A stretch of 64,000 nucleotides of DNA from Peptococcaceae bacterium UBA5752 (GTDB lineage Bacteria; Bacillota; Dehalobacteriia; UBA4068): NCBI GenBank assembly GCA_002419055.1, contig DIFI01000021.1, positions 62,001 through 126,000 of the forward strand, written 5' to 3'. Shown in pieces: positions 1 to 9,001 of the stretch. The notes under the pieces are model-generated. The model was not told where the DNA came from and made no database searches. It was given only the letters and a program-made list of their open reading frames with translations. Every line of letters starts with the position of its first letter. Positions within the stretch are counted from its first letter, which is position 1. Made by a program: the position numbers and the translations under genes.

Positions 1-719
1 GGATCAAAGACCATTTAAGCGGCGATGCCAAACTGAATGATGTTTCCGATCAGATAGCACAATTGGCCCTACAAGGGCCTATGTCTATTAGTATTATGCA
101 AAAGTTGGTAGCTGCTGCAGATATTCCTCAAACAAATTATTCATTTAAGCCTAAGGTTAAGGTCGGTAATATAGAATGTTTGCTTTCCCGTACCGGCTAT
201 ACCGGCGAGGACGGCTTTGAATTATATTGTTCTGCCGCCGATGCGCCTTTTTTATGGGATATGTTATTGCAGGCAGGGGAGCAATTTGGTCTGCGTCCAT
301 GTGGTCTGGGTGCGCGTGATACACTGCGCCTGGAAGCGGCAATGCCACTGTATGGACATGAGATCGATGCCGATATCTCACCGCTGGAGGCCGGCCTTGG
401 CTATTTTGTCAATCTTGACAAAGCAGATTTTATTGGCAAGCAGGCGCTGATAGAAGCAAATCCACCGCCGCGCTGTCGGGTCGGGCTGAAAATGATTGAC
501 AAAGGGATAGCCCGCGAAGGCTGTTTTGTTTATGCCCAAGACCGAACAATCGGTCATATCTGTTCCGGCACCATGTTTCCTTATTTAGGTTATGCGGGCG
601 CAACCGCGCTGGTAGATAGAGCATATAAGCCAATCGGCAGTCTGGTTATTGTTGATGTGCGGGGGCGCAAATTGCAGGCGGAAGTTATAAAAACGCCCTT
701 TTATAAACGGCAAAAATAA
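1..719 (+). CDS. gcvT: Aminomethyltransferase (glycine cleavage T protein), 5' truncated by window edge
   Basis: T protein of the glycine cleavage system. It takes the aminomethyl group carried on the lipoyl arm of GcvH and releases ammonia while forming 5,10-methylene-THF. The frame is open from base 3 with no start, so the N-terminal third lies outside the window; about 238 residues remain of a family length near 365. The sequence LSRTGYTGEDGFE and the following GLGARDTLRLEA block are the typical folate-domain signatures, and the C-terminal barrel shows SGTMFPYLG. A TTG or ATG inside the fragment could be mistaken for a start but the family alignment continues upstream. It is followed after 29 bp by gcvH with its own strong ribosome site, so the two are co-transcribed. 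Identification is secure. Confidence 0.95.
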   Translation, partial: IKDHLSGDAKLNDVSDQIAQLALQGPMSISIMQKLVAAADIPQTNYSFKPKVKVGNIECLLSRTGYTGEDGFELYCSAADAPFLWDMLLQAGEQFGLRPCGLGARDTLRLEAAMPLYGHEIDADISPLEAGLGYFVNLDKADFIGKQALIEANPPPRCRVGLKMIDKGIAREGCFVYAQDRTIGHICSGTMFPYLGYAGATALVDRAYKPIGSLVIVDVRGRKLQAEVIKTPFYKRQK

Positions 720-748
720 AATTTTTATAGATTTAAGGAGGAATCACA

Positions 749-1129
749 ATGAGTAAAATTAAAGAAGGCATATTTTATACCGATAGCCATGAATGGGTAG
801 AGTATATCGATGATATTGCCGTAATTGGGCTAAGCGATTATGCCCAGGAAGAATTAGGCGATGTTGTATTTGTCAATCTTCCTGAAATCGGCGATAAGAT
901 TAGCGCCGGGGAAGCTTTTTGTGACGTGGAAAGTGTTAAAGCAGTATCCGACATAATTGCTCCGATCTCCGGCGAAGTAACTGAAATCAATGATGAACTT
1001 GCCGATAATCCGGAAATGCTTAATAGCGATTGTTATAGCGCTTGGATATGCCGCGTTGGCAAAATCACCGGCGAGGGAAAGCTGATGGATGCCAAAGTAT
1101 ATGGAAAGTTTTTGGTGGAGCAGGAATAA
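749..1129 (+). CDS. gcvH: Glycine cleavage system H protein
   Basis: Lipoyl carrier protein that shuttles the aminomethyl intermediate between the P and T proteins. It has 126 residues, the usual length. The lipoylation site is Lys64 within DVESVKAVSDI, preceded by the typical GDVVFVNLPEIG stretch. The start is fixed by AAGGAGG eight bases upstream of ATG. The stop codon overlaps the start of gcvPA by one base (TAATG), which implies translational coupling. The ligase that can attach lipoate to Lys64 (lplA) is encoded three genes downstream. Confidence 0.97.
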   Translation: MSKIKEGIFYTDSHEWVEYIDDIAVIGLSDYAQEELGDVVFVNLPEIGDKISAGEAFCDVESVKAVSDIIAPISGEVTEINDELADNPEMLNSDCYSAWICRVGKITGEGKLMDAKVYGKFLVEQE

Positions 1130-2451
1130 TGGGAAACTATATCGCCACTACCGCTTCCGAACAAGAGGATATGCTTGCCAAAATAGGCGTATCTTCTATT
1201 GACGAGCTCTATGGCATGGTACCGCAGCAATTACTGGTAGACAAATTAGCTTTGCCGGAGGGCTTAAGTGAAATAGAAGTACGGGCAGCTATGGAGGATC
1301 TGGCAGCAAAAAATACGGTATTTAATATTATTTTTCGCGGCGCGGGCGCATACGATCATTATATTCCGGCGATAGTCAAGCAGATTGCCGCCAAAGAAGA
1401 ATTTGTCACTGCCTATACGCCATATCAGGCCGAGATCAGCCAAGGTATCTTACAGGCGATATTTGAATATCAAACAATGATTTGCGAATTAACCGGCATG
1501 GATGTTGCCAATGCCTCCGCTTATGACGGCGCTTCGGCGGCGGCGGAAGCAGCTACGATGTGCCGTGATAAAAAACACAACCGCGTTTGTATTGCGGCTA
1601 CTTGTCATCCCGATACGATAGAAACAGTCAAAACATATTGTTTTGCCGCTGATTGCGAGTTTTTGATTATTGACGCAGTTGACGGTCTGACCGATGCAGC
1701 GGCATTAGAGACGATTGCTGAAGATACAGCTTGTTTGATCGTCCAGCAGCCTAATTTTTACGGATTAATAGAAGATGCGGCGGCATTGGCCGATAAAATT
1801 CATCAAAAAGGCGGCAAATTAGTATTAAGCTGCAATCCAATTGCTCTGGGTTTATTATCTTCACCGGCGGAAGTCGGTGCCGATATTGCAGTTGGCGAAG
1901 GCCAGCCGCTGGGTTTACCTTTGTCATTCGGCGGGCCGTATTTGGGATATATGGCTTGTAAAAACTCTCTAATGCGCTCTTTGCCGGGACGGATAGTCGG
2001 TGAAACAACCGACGCTGATGAGCAGCGTGCATTTGTATTGACGCTGCAAGCACGCGAACAGCATATTAAAAGAGAAAAAGCCTTGAGTAGTATTTGTTCC
2101 AATCAGGCTTTGTGTGCCTTGACTGCTGCCGTCTACTTGGCGGTGGTGGGCAGTAGCGGTTTGCGCGAGGTAGCAGAGCAGTCGGCAGCCAAGGCGCATT
2201 ATCTGGCCGCACGGCTGTGTGCTATTGATGGTTTTGAACTAGTATATAAAGGCGAATTCTTTAATGAATTTGTGGCGACTACACCGATTAGCGCCGAAAA
2301 ATTGTTATTGGAATTAGAAAAAGCAGGCATACTGGGCGGCTATCCGCTCAGCAATAATACAATTCTGTGGTGCGCTACCGAAAAGAACAGCAAGGCCGAT
2401 ATCGACCATTTGATTGCTTTGACCGAAAGGGCGGTGAGCCAATGCGATTAA
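1129..2451 (+). CDS. gcvPA: Glycine decarboxylase subunit 1 (P protein, N-terminal half)
   Basis: Alpha subunit of the two-subunit, PLP-dependent glycine dehydrogenase (decarboxylating), which decarboxylates glycine and loads the aminomethyl group on GcvH-lipoate. It has 440 residues, as usual for bacterial GcvPA. Visible family blocks are GAGAYDHYIPA, TPYQAEISQG and the AYDGASAAAEA region in the N-terminal third. I chose the ATG overlapping the gcvH stop rather than an upstream in-frame ATG at 1042 that would lie inside gcvH. The 3' end overlaps gcvPB by 10 bp, so both halves are translated together. Confidence 0.96.
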   Translation: MGNYIATTASEQEDMLAKIGVSSIDELYGMVPQQLLVDKLALPEGLSEIEVRAAMEDLAAKNTVFNIIFRGAGAYDHYIPAIVKQIAAKEEFVTAYTPYQAEISQGILQAIFEYQTMICELTGMDVANASAYDGASAAAEAATMCRDKKHNRVCIAATCHPDTIETVKTYCFAADCEFLIIDAVDGLTDAAALETIAEDTACLIVQQPNFYGLIEDAAALADKIHQKGGKLVLSCNPIALGLLSSPAEVGADIAVGEGQPLGLPLSFGGPYLGYMACKNSLMRSLPGRIVGETTDADEQRAFVLTLQAREQHIKREKALSSICSNQALCALTAAVYLAVVGSSGLREVAEQSAAKAHYLAARLCAIDGFELVYKGEFFNEFVATTPISAEKLLLELEKAGILGGYPLSNNTILWCATEKNSKADIDHLIALTERAVSQCD

Positions 2452-3872
2452 TATTCGAAAAAAGCCGTCAGGGCATTAGCCAAAGTATACTGCCGTCCTT
2501 AGACGTACCCAAATATAAATTTGCGCCGCAGCTGCAGCGCAAGACCGCGCCGCGCTTACCGCAAGTGACCGAAAACGACTTATCACGCCATTATTCGCAA
2601 TTGGCGCGGCGTTCCTATGGCGTCAACACCGGCTTTTATCCGCTTGGCTCTTGCACTATGAAATACAATCCGAAAATCGATGAAGAAATAGCCGCATTAT
2701 CCGGTTTTGCAGCTATCCATCCGCTGCAACCGCCAAGAACTGTGCAAGGCTGTATGCAGGCATTAGAACAAACAAGCAGATTGCTTTGCGAAATCTGCGG
2801 CATGGATGAAATGACCTTCCAGCCATCGGCCGGCGCTCATGGCGAATTTACCGGCATGATGCTAATCAAAGCCTATCACCGTTCCCGTGGAGATTTTGAT
2901 CGCACCAAAATCATTGTGCCCGATTCAGCTCACGGTACAAATCCCGCATCTGCCGCCATGAACGGGTTTTCTATAGTCAATGTTCCGTCATCAGCCGACG
3001 GTTGTGTAGATATTGAGGCTTTAAAGTCTGTGCTCGGCGACGATGTGGCCGGATTGATGCTGACCAATCCCAATACGATGGGGTTGTTCGATAAAAATAT
3101 TCTCCAGATTACTCAATTGGTGCATGATGCAGGCGGACTAAACTATTATGACGGTGCTAATCTCAACGCTATTATGGGTGTAGTTCGTCCCGGCGATATG
3201 GGTTTTGATGTGATCCATCTTAATCTGCATAAGACCTTTGCTACTCCTCACGGCGGCGGCGGCCCGGGCAGCGGACCTGTCGGTTGCAAAAAAATATTGG
3301 CGGACTTTTTGCCGTCGCCTGTTTTATACCATACTTGCTGTGCGCTTGATTTCGCGGCACCGCCGCAAAGCATTGGCAAAGTACGCGCCTTTTGGGGCAA
3401 CTTTTCGGTCATCATCAAGGCCTTAACTTATTTACTGACATTAGGCGGCGAAGGTATCAAGCAGGCAGCGCAAATTGCAGTGCTCAATGCTAATTATCTC
3501 AAGAGTCTGTTGGCCGATGATTATGATTTAGCCGTCCCCGGCATTTGTATGCATGAATTTGTGCTTAGTTTGGAGAGATTAAAGAAGGAAACAGGCATCT
3601 CGGCACTTGATATAGCAAAAGGCCTGCTTGATTGCGGTGTTCATCCACCTACCATCTATTTCCCGTTGATAGTTCATGAAGCTTTGATGATTGAGCCGAC
3701 AGAAACGGAATCTAAGGAAACGTTAGATGAAGCCGCCGCGTGCTTTTTGAAGTTATATAGGTTAGCTTATGATGATGCTCAAATTCTGCATAATTCTCCT
3801 TTAACAACACCGATTCATCGTCCTGACGACGTTTCGGCGGCGCGTAATCCCCGGCTTAAATATCAGTTCTAA
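2442..3872 (+). CDS. gcvPB: Glycine decarboxylase subunit 2 (P protein, C-terminal half)
   Basis: Beta subunit of the two-subunit glycine decarboxylase; it carries the PLP-binding lysine, Lys264, in NLHKTFATPHGGGGPG, with the upstream DSAHGTNPASAAM and NPNTMGLF blocks characteristic of GcvPB. It has 476 residues, normal for the family. The start ATG at 2442 lies inside the end of gcvPA in another frame; a longer frame from 2367 would overlap gcvPA by 85 bp and has no better ribosome site. lplA follows after 12 bp, so it belongs to the same operon. Confidence 0.96.
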   Translation: MRLIFEKSRQGISQSILPSLDVPKYKFAPQLQRKTAPRLPQVTENDLSRHYSQLARRSYGVNTGFYPLGSCTMKYNPKIDEEIAALSGFAAIHPLQPPRTVQGCMQALEQTSRLLCEICGMDEMTFQPSAGAHGEFTGMMLIKAYHRSRGDFDRTKIIVPDSAHGTNPASAAMNGFSIVNVPSSADGCVDIEALKSVLGDDVAGLMLTNPNTMGLFDKNILQITQLVHDAGGLNYYDGANLNAIMGVVRPGDMGFDVIHLNLHKTFATPHGGGGPGSGPVGCKKILADFLPSPVLYHTCCALDFAAPPQSIGKVRAFWGNFSVIIKALTYLLTLGGEGIKQAAQIAVLNANYLKSLLADDYDLAVPGICMHEFVLSLERLKKETGISALDIAKGLLDCGVHPPTIYFPLIVHEALMIEPTETESKETLDEAAACFLKLYRLAYDDAQILHNSPLTTPIHRPDDVSAARNPRLKYQF

Positions 3873-3884
3873 TGGAGGATCAAT

Positions 3885-4955
3885 ATGATACCATTTTTTA
3901 TCGTTAGCGATAGCAGAAATGTTTATGATAATCAGGCTTTGGAAGAGTATTTATTTGATAACGTTGAAGATGATCAAGTTATACTCTATATGTGGCAAAA
4001 TGATAATACAGTGGTAATCGGCAAAAATCAAAATGCCTATAAAGAGTGTAATCTTGCGGCCATGGAAGAGCGTCAAATTAACTTAGCCAGGCGTATTTCC
4101 GGCGGCGGCGCGGTATTTCATGATAAAGGCAATCTCAACTTTACTTTTATTGCTCATAAGCGCAATTATGATACAAAAAGACAATTTGAAATTATTATTG
4201 CAGCGTTGTCACGTTTTGGTATTAATGCAGAGATGAGAGGACGTAACGATTTGTTGGTCGATGGTCGCAAAATTTCCGGCAGCGCCTTTTGCCGTCGCGG
4301 TGATCGCTGCCTTCATCACGGTACCATATTAATGTCCAGTGATTTGGATATCTTAACCGAAGTCCTCAATGTGGATAAACAAAAACTAATATTAAAAGGC
4401 GTCGATTCGGTGCGCTCACGGGTGGCAAACCTTAATGAATTTGATCCCTATATTACAGCCGTAAGAATAATTACCGATTTAATTGTGTTATTCGGCGCAA
4501 CTATCAAAGGTAGGGTAAGTGAGCTTGCAATGCCTTCCGACAATCAACTTAAACCTTATCGTGACAGATTCTCATCGGAAGAATGGATCATGGGTCGGAA
4601 TTTTGATAGCGACTTGGCCGCTTACAAACGTTTTCATTGGGGAGAGATCGATTGTCGGGTAAAATTAAACGAAGGTATTATCGCCGACGCGATTATATAT
4701 TCCGATGCCCTGAACGAGCAGTTGATTGCCGCAGTAACGAAGTCGCTGATCGGCCGCAATTTTGAAACCTCCGAACCCTTGCTGCCGTTGCAAACAGATA
4801 CAGACAATTCCTTGCTCCATGATATCGGCGGGTTTTTATTGGCAGAGAATTTTACTGTTATTGAAAAGTCTGTTGAAAGCCTACCAGATGAAACAGAAGA
4901 AGCAGAAGAAATAGAGCAAATAGAGGAAATATCAGACCAAGGTGTCGGTGAGTAG
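3885..4955 (+). CDS. lplA: Lipoate-protein ligase A
   Basis: ATP-dependent ligase that activates lipoate to lipoyl-AMP and transfers it to the H protein (and any other lipoyl domains). It has 356 residues. The lipoate-binding block RRISGGGAVFHDKGNLNF lies near residues 70-87 and the adenylate-contacting block GRKISGSAFCRRGDR, with the catalytic lysine, near 128-142; both are intact. A C-terminal accessory domain follows. The last 25-30 residues form a Glu-rich acidic tail that I do not associate with the family. GGAGG lies ahead of the ATG and gcvPB ends 12 bp upstream, consistent with GcvH being the main client. Confidence 0.93.
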   Translation: MIPFFIVSDSRNVYDNQALEEYLFDNVEDDQVILYMWQNDNTVVIGKNQNAYKECNLAAMEERQINLARRISGGGAVFHDKGNLNFTFIAHKRNYDTKRQFEIIIAALSRFGINAEMRGRNDLLVDGRKISGSAFCRRGDRCLHHGTILMSSDLDILTEVLNVDKQKLILKGVDSVRSRVANLNEFDPYITAVRIITDLIVLFGATIKGRVSELAMPSDNQLKPYRDRFSSEEWIMGRNFDSDLAAYKRFHWGEIDCRVKLNEGIIADAIIYSDALNEQLIAAVTKSLIGRNFETSEPLLPLQTDTDNSLLHDIGGFLLAENFTVIEKSVESLPDETEEAEEIEQIEEISDQGVGE

Positions 4956-5080
4956 AAAAGTATATTATCAATAAAGCAATTAACGAGGCTGCGGGGGCTG
5001 CTTTGAGGTGTAGTATCCATTCGTTGCCGCGAAAATTATACAATACTAGTTTATAAGATGCTTAAATAAGGAGTGATACT

Positions 5081-6838
5081 ATGCTGGATCCCCGGGAATT
5101 TGAGGATTGGCAGATTGCCGAAGAGGCAGAAAAGCATATGCCTACCCCCATGGAGTTTCAAAAGAGGCTATCTCTTGAAGATGGGGAATTAATTGCCTAC
5201 GGAAAAGTAGCCAAACTCGACTTTATGTCGATAATGAACAGACTTAAAAATAAGAAAAATGGTAAATACATTGAAGTAACCGCAATCACACCCACTCCTT
5301 TGGGTGAAGGTAAGTCAACTACTTCCTTGGGTTTGATTGAAGGTATGGGAAAATTAGGTCTTAATGTAGGCGGCTGTCTGCGCCAACCGTCGGGCGGCCC
5401 GACGATGAATATTAAAGGCACGGCTGCCGGCGGCGGCAATTCGCTGCTAATTCCCATGACAGAGTTTTCTTTAGGTCTGACCGGCGATATTAATGATATT
5501 TCCAACGCCCATAATCTGGCAATGCTGGCGCTCAATGCGCGGATGCAGCATGAGTACAATTATAGCGACGAGGTTTTATTCTCCAAAGGGTTGCGTCGTC
5601 TCGATATCGACTCTCGCAGGGTAGAATTCGGTTGGGTGATCGATTTTTCCGCTCAATGTTTGCGTAATATAATCATCGGCTTGGGCGGTAAAATGGATGG
5701 TTTCACAATGAGTTCTCAGTTTAATATTACCGTTAGCAGCGAATTGATGGCGATACTGTCCGTTGCCAGGGATTTAGCGGATTTACGCCAGCGTATCAGC
5801 GAGATTATACTTGCTTATGATAAGTATGGTAATCCGGTTACAACTGCCGATCTGGAAGTAGATGGAGCCATGGCGGCCTGGATGCGTAATACGATAAATC
5901 CAACGCTCTGCTCGACTATCGAATACCAGCCTTGTTTTATCCATGCCGGTCCTTTTGCCAATATTGCGATTGGCCAATCATCTATTATCGGCGACCGCCT
6001 CGGATTGAAGATGTTTGACTATCATGTTACAGAAAGCGGCTTTGCCGCGGATATCGGTTTTGAAAAATTTGCCGATGTCAAATGTCCGTTAAGCGGCCTG
6101 AAGCCGGATGTCAGCGTATTGGTAGCAACAATTCGTTCGTTAAAGATGCATGGCGGAGGACCGCAGGTTACACCGGGTCGCCCCATCTCCGATGAATATT
6201 ATAAAAATAATCCCAAGCTGGTTGAGGCAGGTATCGAAAATCTCCTTCATCATATCAATACTGTCAAAAAAACCGGCTTAACGCCGGTGATCTGTCTTAA
6301 TAGTTTTGATAGCGATACCAAAGAAGAGATCAGGATTGTCCGCGATGCGGTAGAAGCGGCAGGCGCCAAATTTGCATTATCCGAACATTGGCGTTACGGC
6401 GGTGAAGGTGCTATTGAACTGGCGGAGGTTGTTAAGGAAACCTGTGAGGAGCCTCACGATTTTCACCCGATTTATGATTTGTCGCTGCCTCTCAAGGATA
6501 AGGTTGAGATAATCGCCAGAGAAGTATACGGCGCTGACGGTGTTGACTGGCTGCCGTCATCTTTGCCGAAACTCAAAGAGTACAGCGAAAACCCGGCCTA
6601 TCAAGATTTTTCTGTGATCGTAGTTAAGTCTCACTTGAGTTTGAGTCATAATCCGAATCTTAAAGGCGTGCCAAAGAACTGGCGTTTACCTATTCGCGAT
6701 ATTCTGGTTTACGGTGGTGCCCGCTTCCTCTGTCCTTGCGCCGGTGATATTACACTGATGCCCGGCACCGCTTCCGACCCGGCATATCGCCGCGTTGATA
6801 TTGATGTAAATACCGGCAAGGTCAAAGGCTTATTCTAA
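5081..6838 (+). CDS. fhs: Formate-tetrahydrofolate ligase, divergent form
   Basis: Formyl-THF synthetase, which interconverts formate, THF and ATP with 10-formyl-THF, ADP and phosphate. It has 585 residues, roughly 25-30 longer than common Fhs, with the extension at the N-terminus. The ATP loop TPTPLGEGKSTTS is near residue 70-82. The following blocks (GGPTMNIKGTAAGGGNS, LTGDINDISNAHNL) are recognisable but differ clearly from the textbook versions, so this belongs to a divergent branch of the family. The C-terminal end carries CPCAGDITLMPGTASDPAYR, close to the usual MPGL block. It starts behind AAGGAGTG 125 bp after lplA and is followed by a terminator, so it may be the last gene of the gcv operon or a separate unit. 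Confidence 0.9.
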   Translation: MLDPREFEDWQIAEEAEKHMPTPMEFQKRLSLEDGELIAYGKVAKLDFMSIMNRLKNKKNGKYIEVTAITPTPLGEGKSTTSLGLIEGMGKLGLNVGGCLRQPSGGPTMNIKGTAAGGGNSLLIPMTEFSLGLTGDINDISNAHNLAMLALNARMQHEYNYSDEVLFSKGLRRLDIDSRRVEFGWVIDFSAQCLRNIIIGLGGKMDGFTMSSQFNITVSSELMAILSVARDLADLRQRISEIILAYDKYGNPVTTADLEVDGAMAAWMRNTINPTLCSTIEYQPCFIHAGPFANIAIGQSSIIGDRLGLKMFDYHVTESGFAADIGFEKFADVKCPLSGLKPDVSVLVATIRSLKMHGGGPQVTPGRPISDEYYKNNPKLVEAGIENLLHHINTVKKTGLTPVICLNSFDSDTKEEIRIVRDAVEAAGAKFALSEHWRYGGEGAIELAEVVKETCEEPHDFHPIYDLSLPLKDKVEIIAREVYGADGVDWLPSSLPKLKEYSENPAYQDFSVIVVKSHLSLSHNPNLKGVPKNWRLPIRDILVYGGARFLCPCAGDITLMPGTASDPAYRRVDIDVNTGKVKGLF

Positions 6839-6867
6839 TAAAAAAAAATATATCAGATATAAAAAAC

Positions 6868-6894
6868 CAAACCCCTCCGTAATGGAGGGGTTTT
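6868..6894 (+). terminator. Intrinsic terminator after fhs
   Basis: An 11-bp inverted repeat (AAACCCCTCC / GGAGGGGTTTT) with a five-base loop sits 30 bp after the fhs stop and ends in TTTT. It closes the gcv-lplA-fhs block. Confidence 0.85.
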
Positions 6895-6939
6895 GCACGT
6901 CTTAATATTTACAGCATATACTGAACAAGGGTGATGTAT

Positions 6940-7047
6940 ATGTTACGGTTGATTGGCTGCTGGCTGCTTTTACCTTTTTGGGTAATCCAATGCTATATCA
7001 ATAATATTACAGGCAAAGAAGATGATTACTGGCAGGAAAATCCCTGA
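6940..7047 (+). CDS. Small hydrophobic protein (35 aa)
   Basis: Short open frame with a run of hydrophobic residues (LIGCWLLLPFWVIQC) in the first half and a charged tail ending in KEDDYWQENP. An in-frame ATG at 6934 is an alternative start. A weak AAGGG lies just upstream. The stop is 26 bp before the next start codon, so it could be a leader gene of the ferritin-like gene. I do not recognise a family; the single possible membrane segment is the only functional hint. It may be a chance frame. Confidence 0.4.
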   Translation: MLRLIGCWLLLPFWVIQCYINNITGKEDDYWQENP

Positions 7048-7073
7048 TTTGATTGGGGAGAAAGGACTTTACA

Positions 7074-7478
7074 ATGCAAAAGGGCATAGCCGAGCAGGTA
7101 TTGGAAGCGATGAATATTGAAAAGCGGGCGGTGCGTTCGCTGGCCATAATCGCGGCGGAGGCGGTACGGATATCCGATCGTGAACTGCTGACTGCTGTGC
7201 GGCGTGAGGATCGGCGCCACTATTATTTGCTTGAAGGTATTTACGAAGAATTGACCGGTAAACCTCGTCCCACGTATAAGGCTGCTGTGAGTCTGCCGAA
7301 AAACTATCACGATATGTTGAAAACGGCGATCTGTGACAAATTGACGGCAGTTGAATATTTTGAAGAATTGGAACAACAAATCCGCTGTGCGAAGCAAAAA
7401 GAATTAATTAGATTGATTGTAAACGATCAAAAGGAACATGCCCGTATTTTGGCAGGACTATACGATCGGGTAGTCTAA
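7074..7478 (+). CDS. Ferritin-like (rubrerythrin-type) four-helix protein
   Basis: A 134-residue all-helical protein. It has two halves that each carry an acidic residue and a His-containing helix: REDRRHYYLLEGIYEELTG near residue 43 and EYFEELEQQ followed by NDQKEHARILAGLY near the end. This two-fold E...ExxH-like layout is that of ferritin-like/rubrerythrin domains that bind a diiron centre. In the first half an Asp replaces the usual Glu of the ExxH motif, so metal binding is likely but not certain. No rubredoxin-like domain is present, so it is not a classical rubrerythrin. The ATG at 7074 with GGGAGAAAGG upstream is preferred over a TTG at 7053. Confidence 0.7.
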   Translation: MQKGIAEQVLEAMNIEKRAVRSLAIIAAEAVRISDRELLTAVRREDRRHYYLLEGIYEELTGKPRPTYKAAVSLPKNYHDMLKTAICDKLTAVEYFEELEQQIRCAKQKELIRLIVNDQKEHARILAGLYDRVV

Positions 7479-7482
7479 GTAA

Positions 7483-8022
7483 TTAAAAATCTTTGGGGAA
7501 TTGCGCATGCAGAGCACGGTGGACAGCATGGCCGCATGGCGTAAATATTGCGACCTTGGCCAGATCAATCGGTATAAACGGTACTACAGAGGTAGCAAAT
7601 GATACGCTAAGCGGTACCGAGCTGATATAAGCAAACCAGACGCCGCCACAAACCCAACAGATGACAGCGGCAGTAATTGTGGCGATATAGCAGTATTTAA
7701 GACTTTGCCATTTTTTATTGCGCAGCAAGGCGGCGCCGATGGCGGCTGCCAAGATGAAGCCGATCATGAAGCCGCCGGTAGGTCCAAGCAGTACGGCCGG
7801 CCCGGCTTTGCCTGCGGCAAAGACGGGCAGTCCGATTGTACCCAAAAGTATATATACTGCAAAGCTCAGGGCGGCCCGGCGGCTGTCAAAGATGCAAACC
7901 GCAAAGAATAGCGCTGCTGTTTGCAGTGTTATAGGTATCGGTCCGATCGGGAAGGCTATCTGAGCCATTATCGCAATCAGTGCGGCCATCATCGCTACAG
8001 TGGTTAAGGTGCGGATTTTCAT
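7483..8022 (-). CDS. bioY: Biotin transporter BioY (ECF S component)
   Basis: Integral membrane substrate-binding component for biotin uptake, 179 residues with about six hydrophobic segments. The GPTGGFMIGFILAA block near the middle, preceded by GLPVFAAGKAGPAVL, is the signature of BioY. Energy comes from a shared ECF module (EcfA/EcfT) not specific to this locus; the YkoDC pair at 16-19 kb is a dedicated module and probably not its partner. The gene overlaps the end of birA by 4 bp (ATGA) and is therefore translated from the birA transcript, which is controlled by the BirA operator upstream. Confidence 0.93.
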   Translation of the reverse strand: MKIRTLTTVAMMAALIAIMAQIAFPIGPIPITLQTAALFFAVCIFDSRRAALSFAVYILLGTIGLPVFAAGKAGPAVLLGPTGGFMIGFILAAAIGAALLRNKKWQSLKYCYIATITAAVICWVCGGVWFAYISSVPLSVSFATSVVPFIPIDLAKVAIFTPCGHAVHRALHAQFPKDF

Positions 8023-8987
8023 ATGCTGTCTCCTTCTATTAACATGTCTCCGGCCGCGATTGTCTGTATTTGTCCGTCAACCTCCAGCAACAGACAACCG
8101 TAGTTGTCAATACCGCGTGCAATGCCACTGATGCTGCGGCTACTGTCTTTGATTACGACTTGCTTATCAATATTAACCGCGAATTTTAACCATTGGTCGC
8201 GGATCGGCGCAAAACCTTGTTCAAGGTATAATTGATAATTTTTATTAAAACTTGTTAAACAGGCGGCGGCAACCTGCGGTGTGGAATACTTATTGCCTGT
8301 TTCCAGTAATAGGGACGAGGCGACCTCATCAAGAGGCGACGGGAAAAAGTTGTTTTTGATATTGATACCGAAGCCGATGATCAGCCATTTGATGTTGTCC
8401 ATATCGGCGCGCAGCTCGCATTTAATACCGCAAAGCTTACGATGTTGCGGGGTCAGTACGTCGTTTGGCCATTTGATGCGGCTGTCGCAGCCTAATTGGG
8501 ACAAGGCTTGTTGTACGGCAACGGCGGTCAGCAGCGTCATATGCGGGGCCTGCTGTGGCGCAAACGGTGGTTTAAGCAGCAGCGATAGATAAAGGCTGCA
8601 GCCCGGCGGCGAATACCAGCCGCGATCTAAACGTCCTTGACCGGCTGTTTGAGTTTCGGCGATTATGACGCTATAAGGCGGCGCGCTGTTCTCTGCGGCC
8701 AGACGCAGCTGTTTGTTGGTTGAATCAACCTCGTTAAGATAAGTGATCAGCCAAGGTGCATCCGGCGGTAAATAGGTAGTTGTTTCCGCAGCGTTGGCGA
8801 TATCCGGCGCTGCTATCAATTTGTAACCGCGTTTGGGTGAAGCCTCAATGATATATCCCGCCTCGCGCAGTGCCTTAATGTGCTTGGCGATAGCGGTGCG
8901 GCTGATATTGAATTGACGGCTTAAATCTTCACCGGATACTAACTGTCCTTGATTTTGACGTAAAATGGTCAGTATTTGTTTACGCAT
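8019..8987 (-). CDS. birA: Bifunctional biotin-[acetyl-CoA-carboxylase] ligase / biotin operon repressor
   Basis: Adds biotin to biotin carrier proteins through biotinyl-5'-AMP and, when loaded with the adenylate, dimerises on DNA as a repressor. It has 322 residues. The N-terminal 60 residues form a winged helix (SGEDLSRQFNISRTAIAKHI). The ligase core shows QGRLDRGWYSP and KWPNDVL, the biotinyl-AMP loop and catalytic lysine region, and a C-terminal SH3-like domain follows. The start ATG has TAAGGAGG nearby. An operator matching the BirA consensus overlaps its promoter, so it is self-regulated together with bioY. Confidence 0.95.
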   Translation of the reverse strand: MRKQILTILRQNQGQLVSGEDLSRQFNISRTAIAKHIKALREAGYIIEASPKRGYKLIAAPDIANAAETTTYLPPDAPWLITYLNEVDSTNKQLRLAAENSAPPYSVIIAETQTAGQGRLDRGWYSPPGCSLYLSLLLKPPFAPQQAPHMTLLTAVAVQQALSQLGCDSRIKWPNDVLTPQHRKLCGIKCELRADMDNIKWLIIGFGINIKNNFFPSPLDEVASSLLLETGNKYSTPQVAAACLTSFNKNYQLYLEQGFAPIRDQWLKFAVNIDKQVVIKDSSRSISGIARGIDNYGCLLLEVDGQIQTIAAGDMLIEGDSI

Positions 8988-9001
8988 GTACGCCTCCTTA
9001 T

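Noticed and set aside
1042..1128. Upstream extension of gcvPA
   Set aside because: It would lie inside gcvH, and the extra residues do not fit the family.
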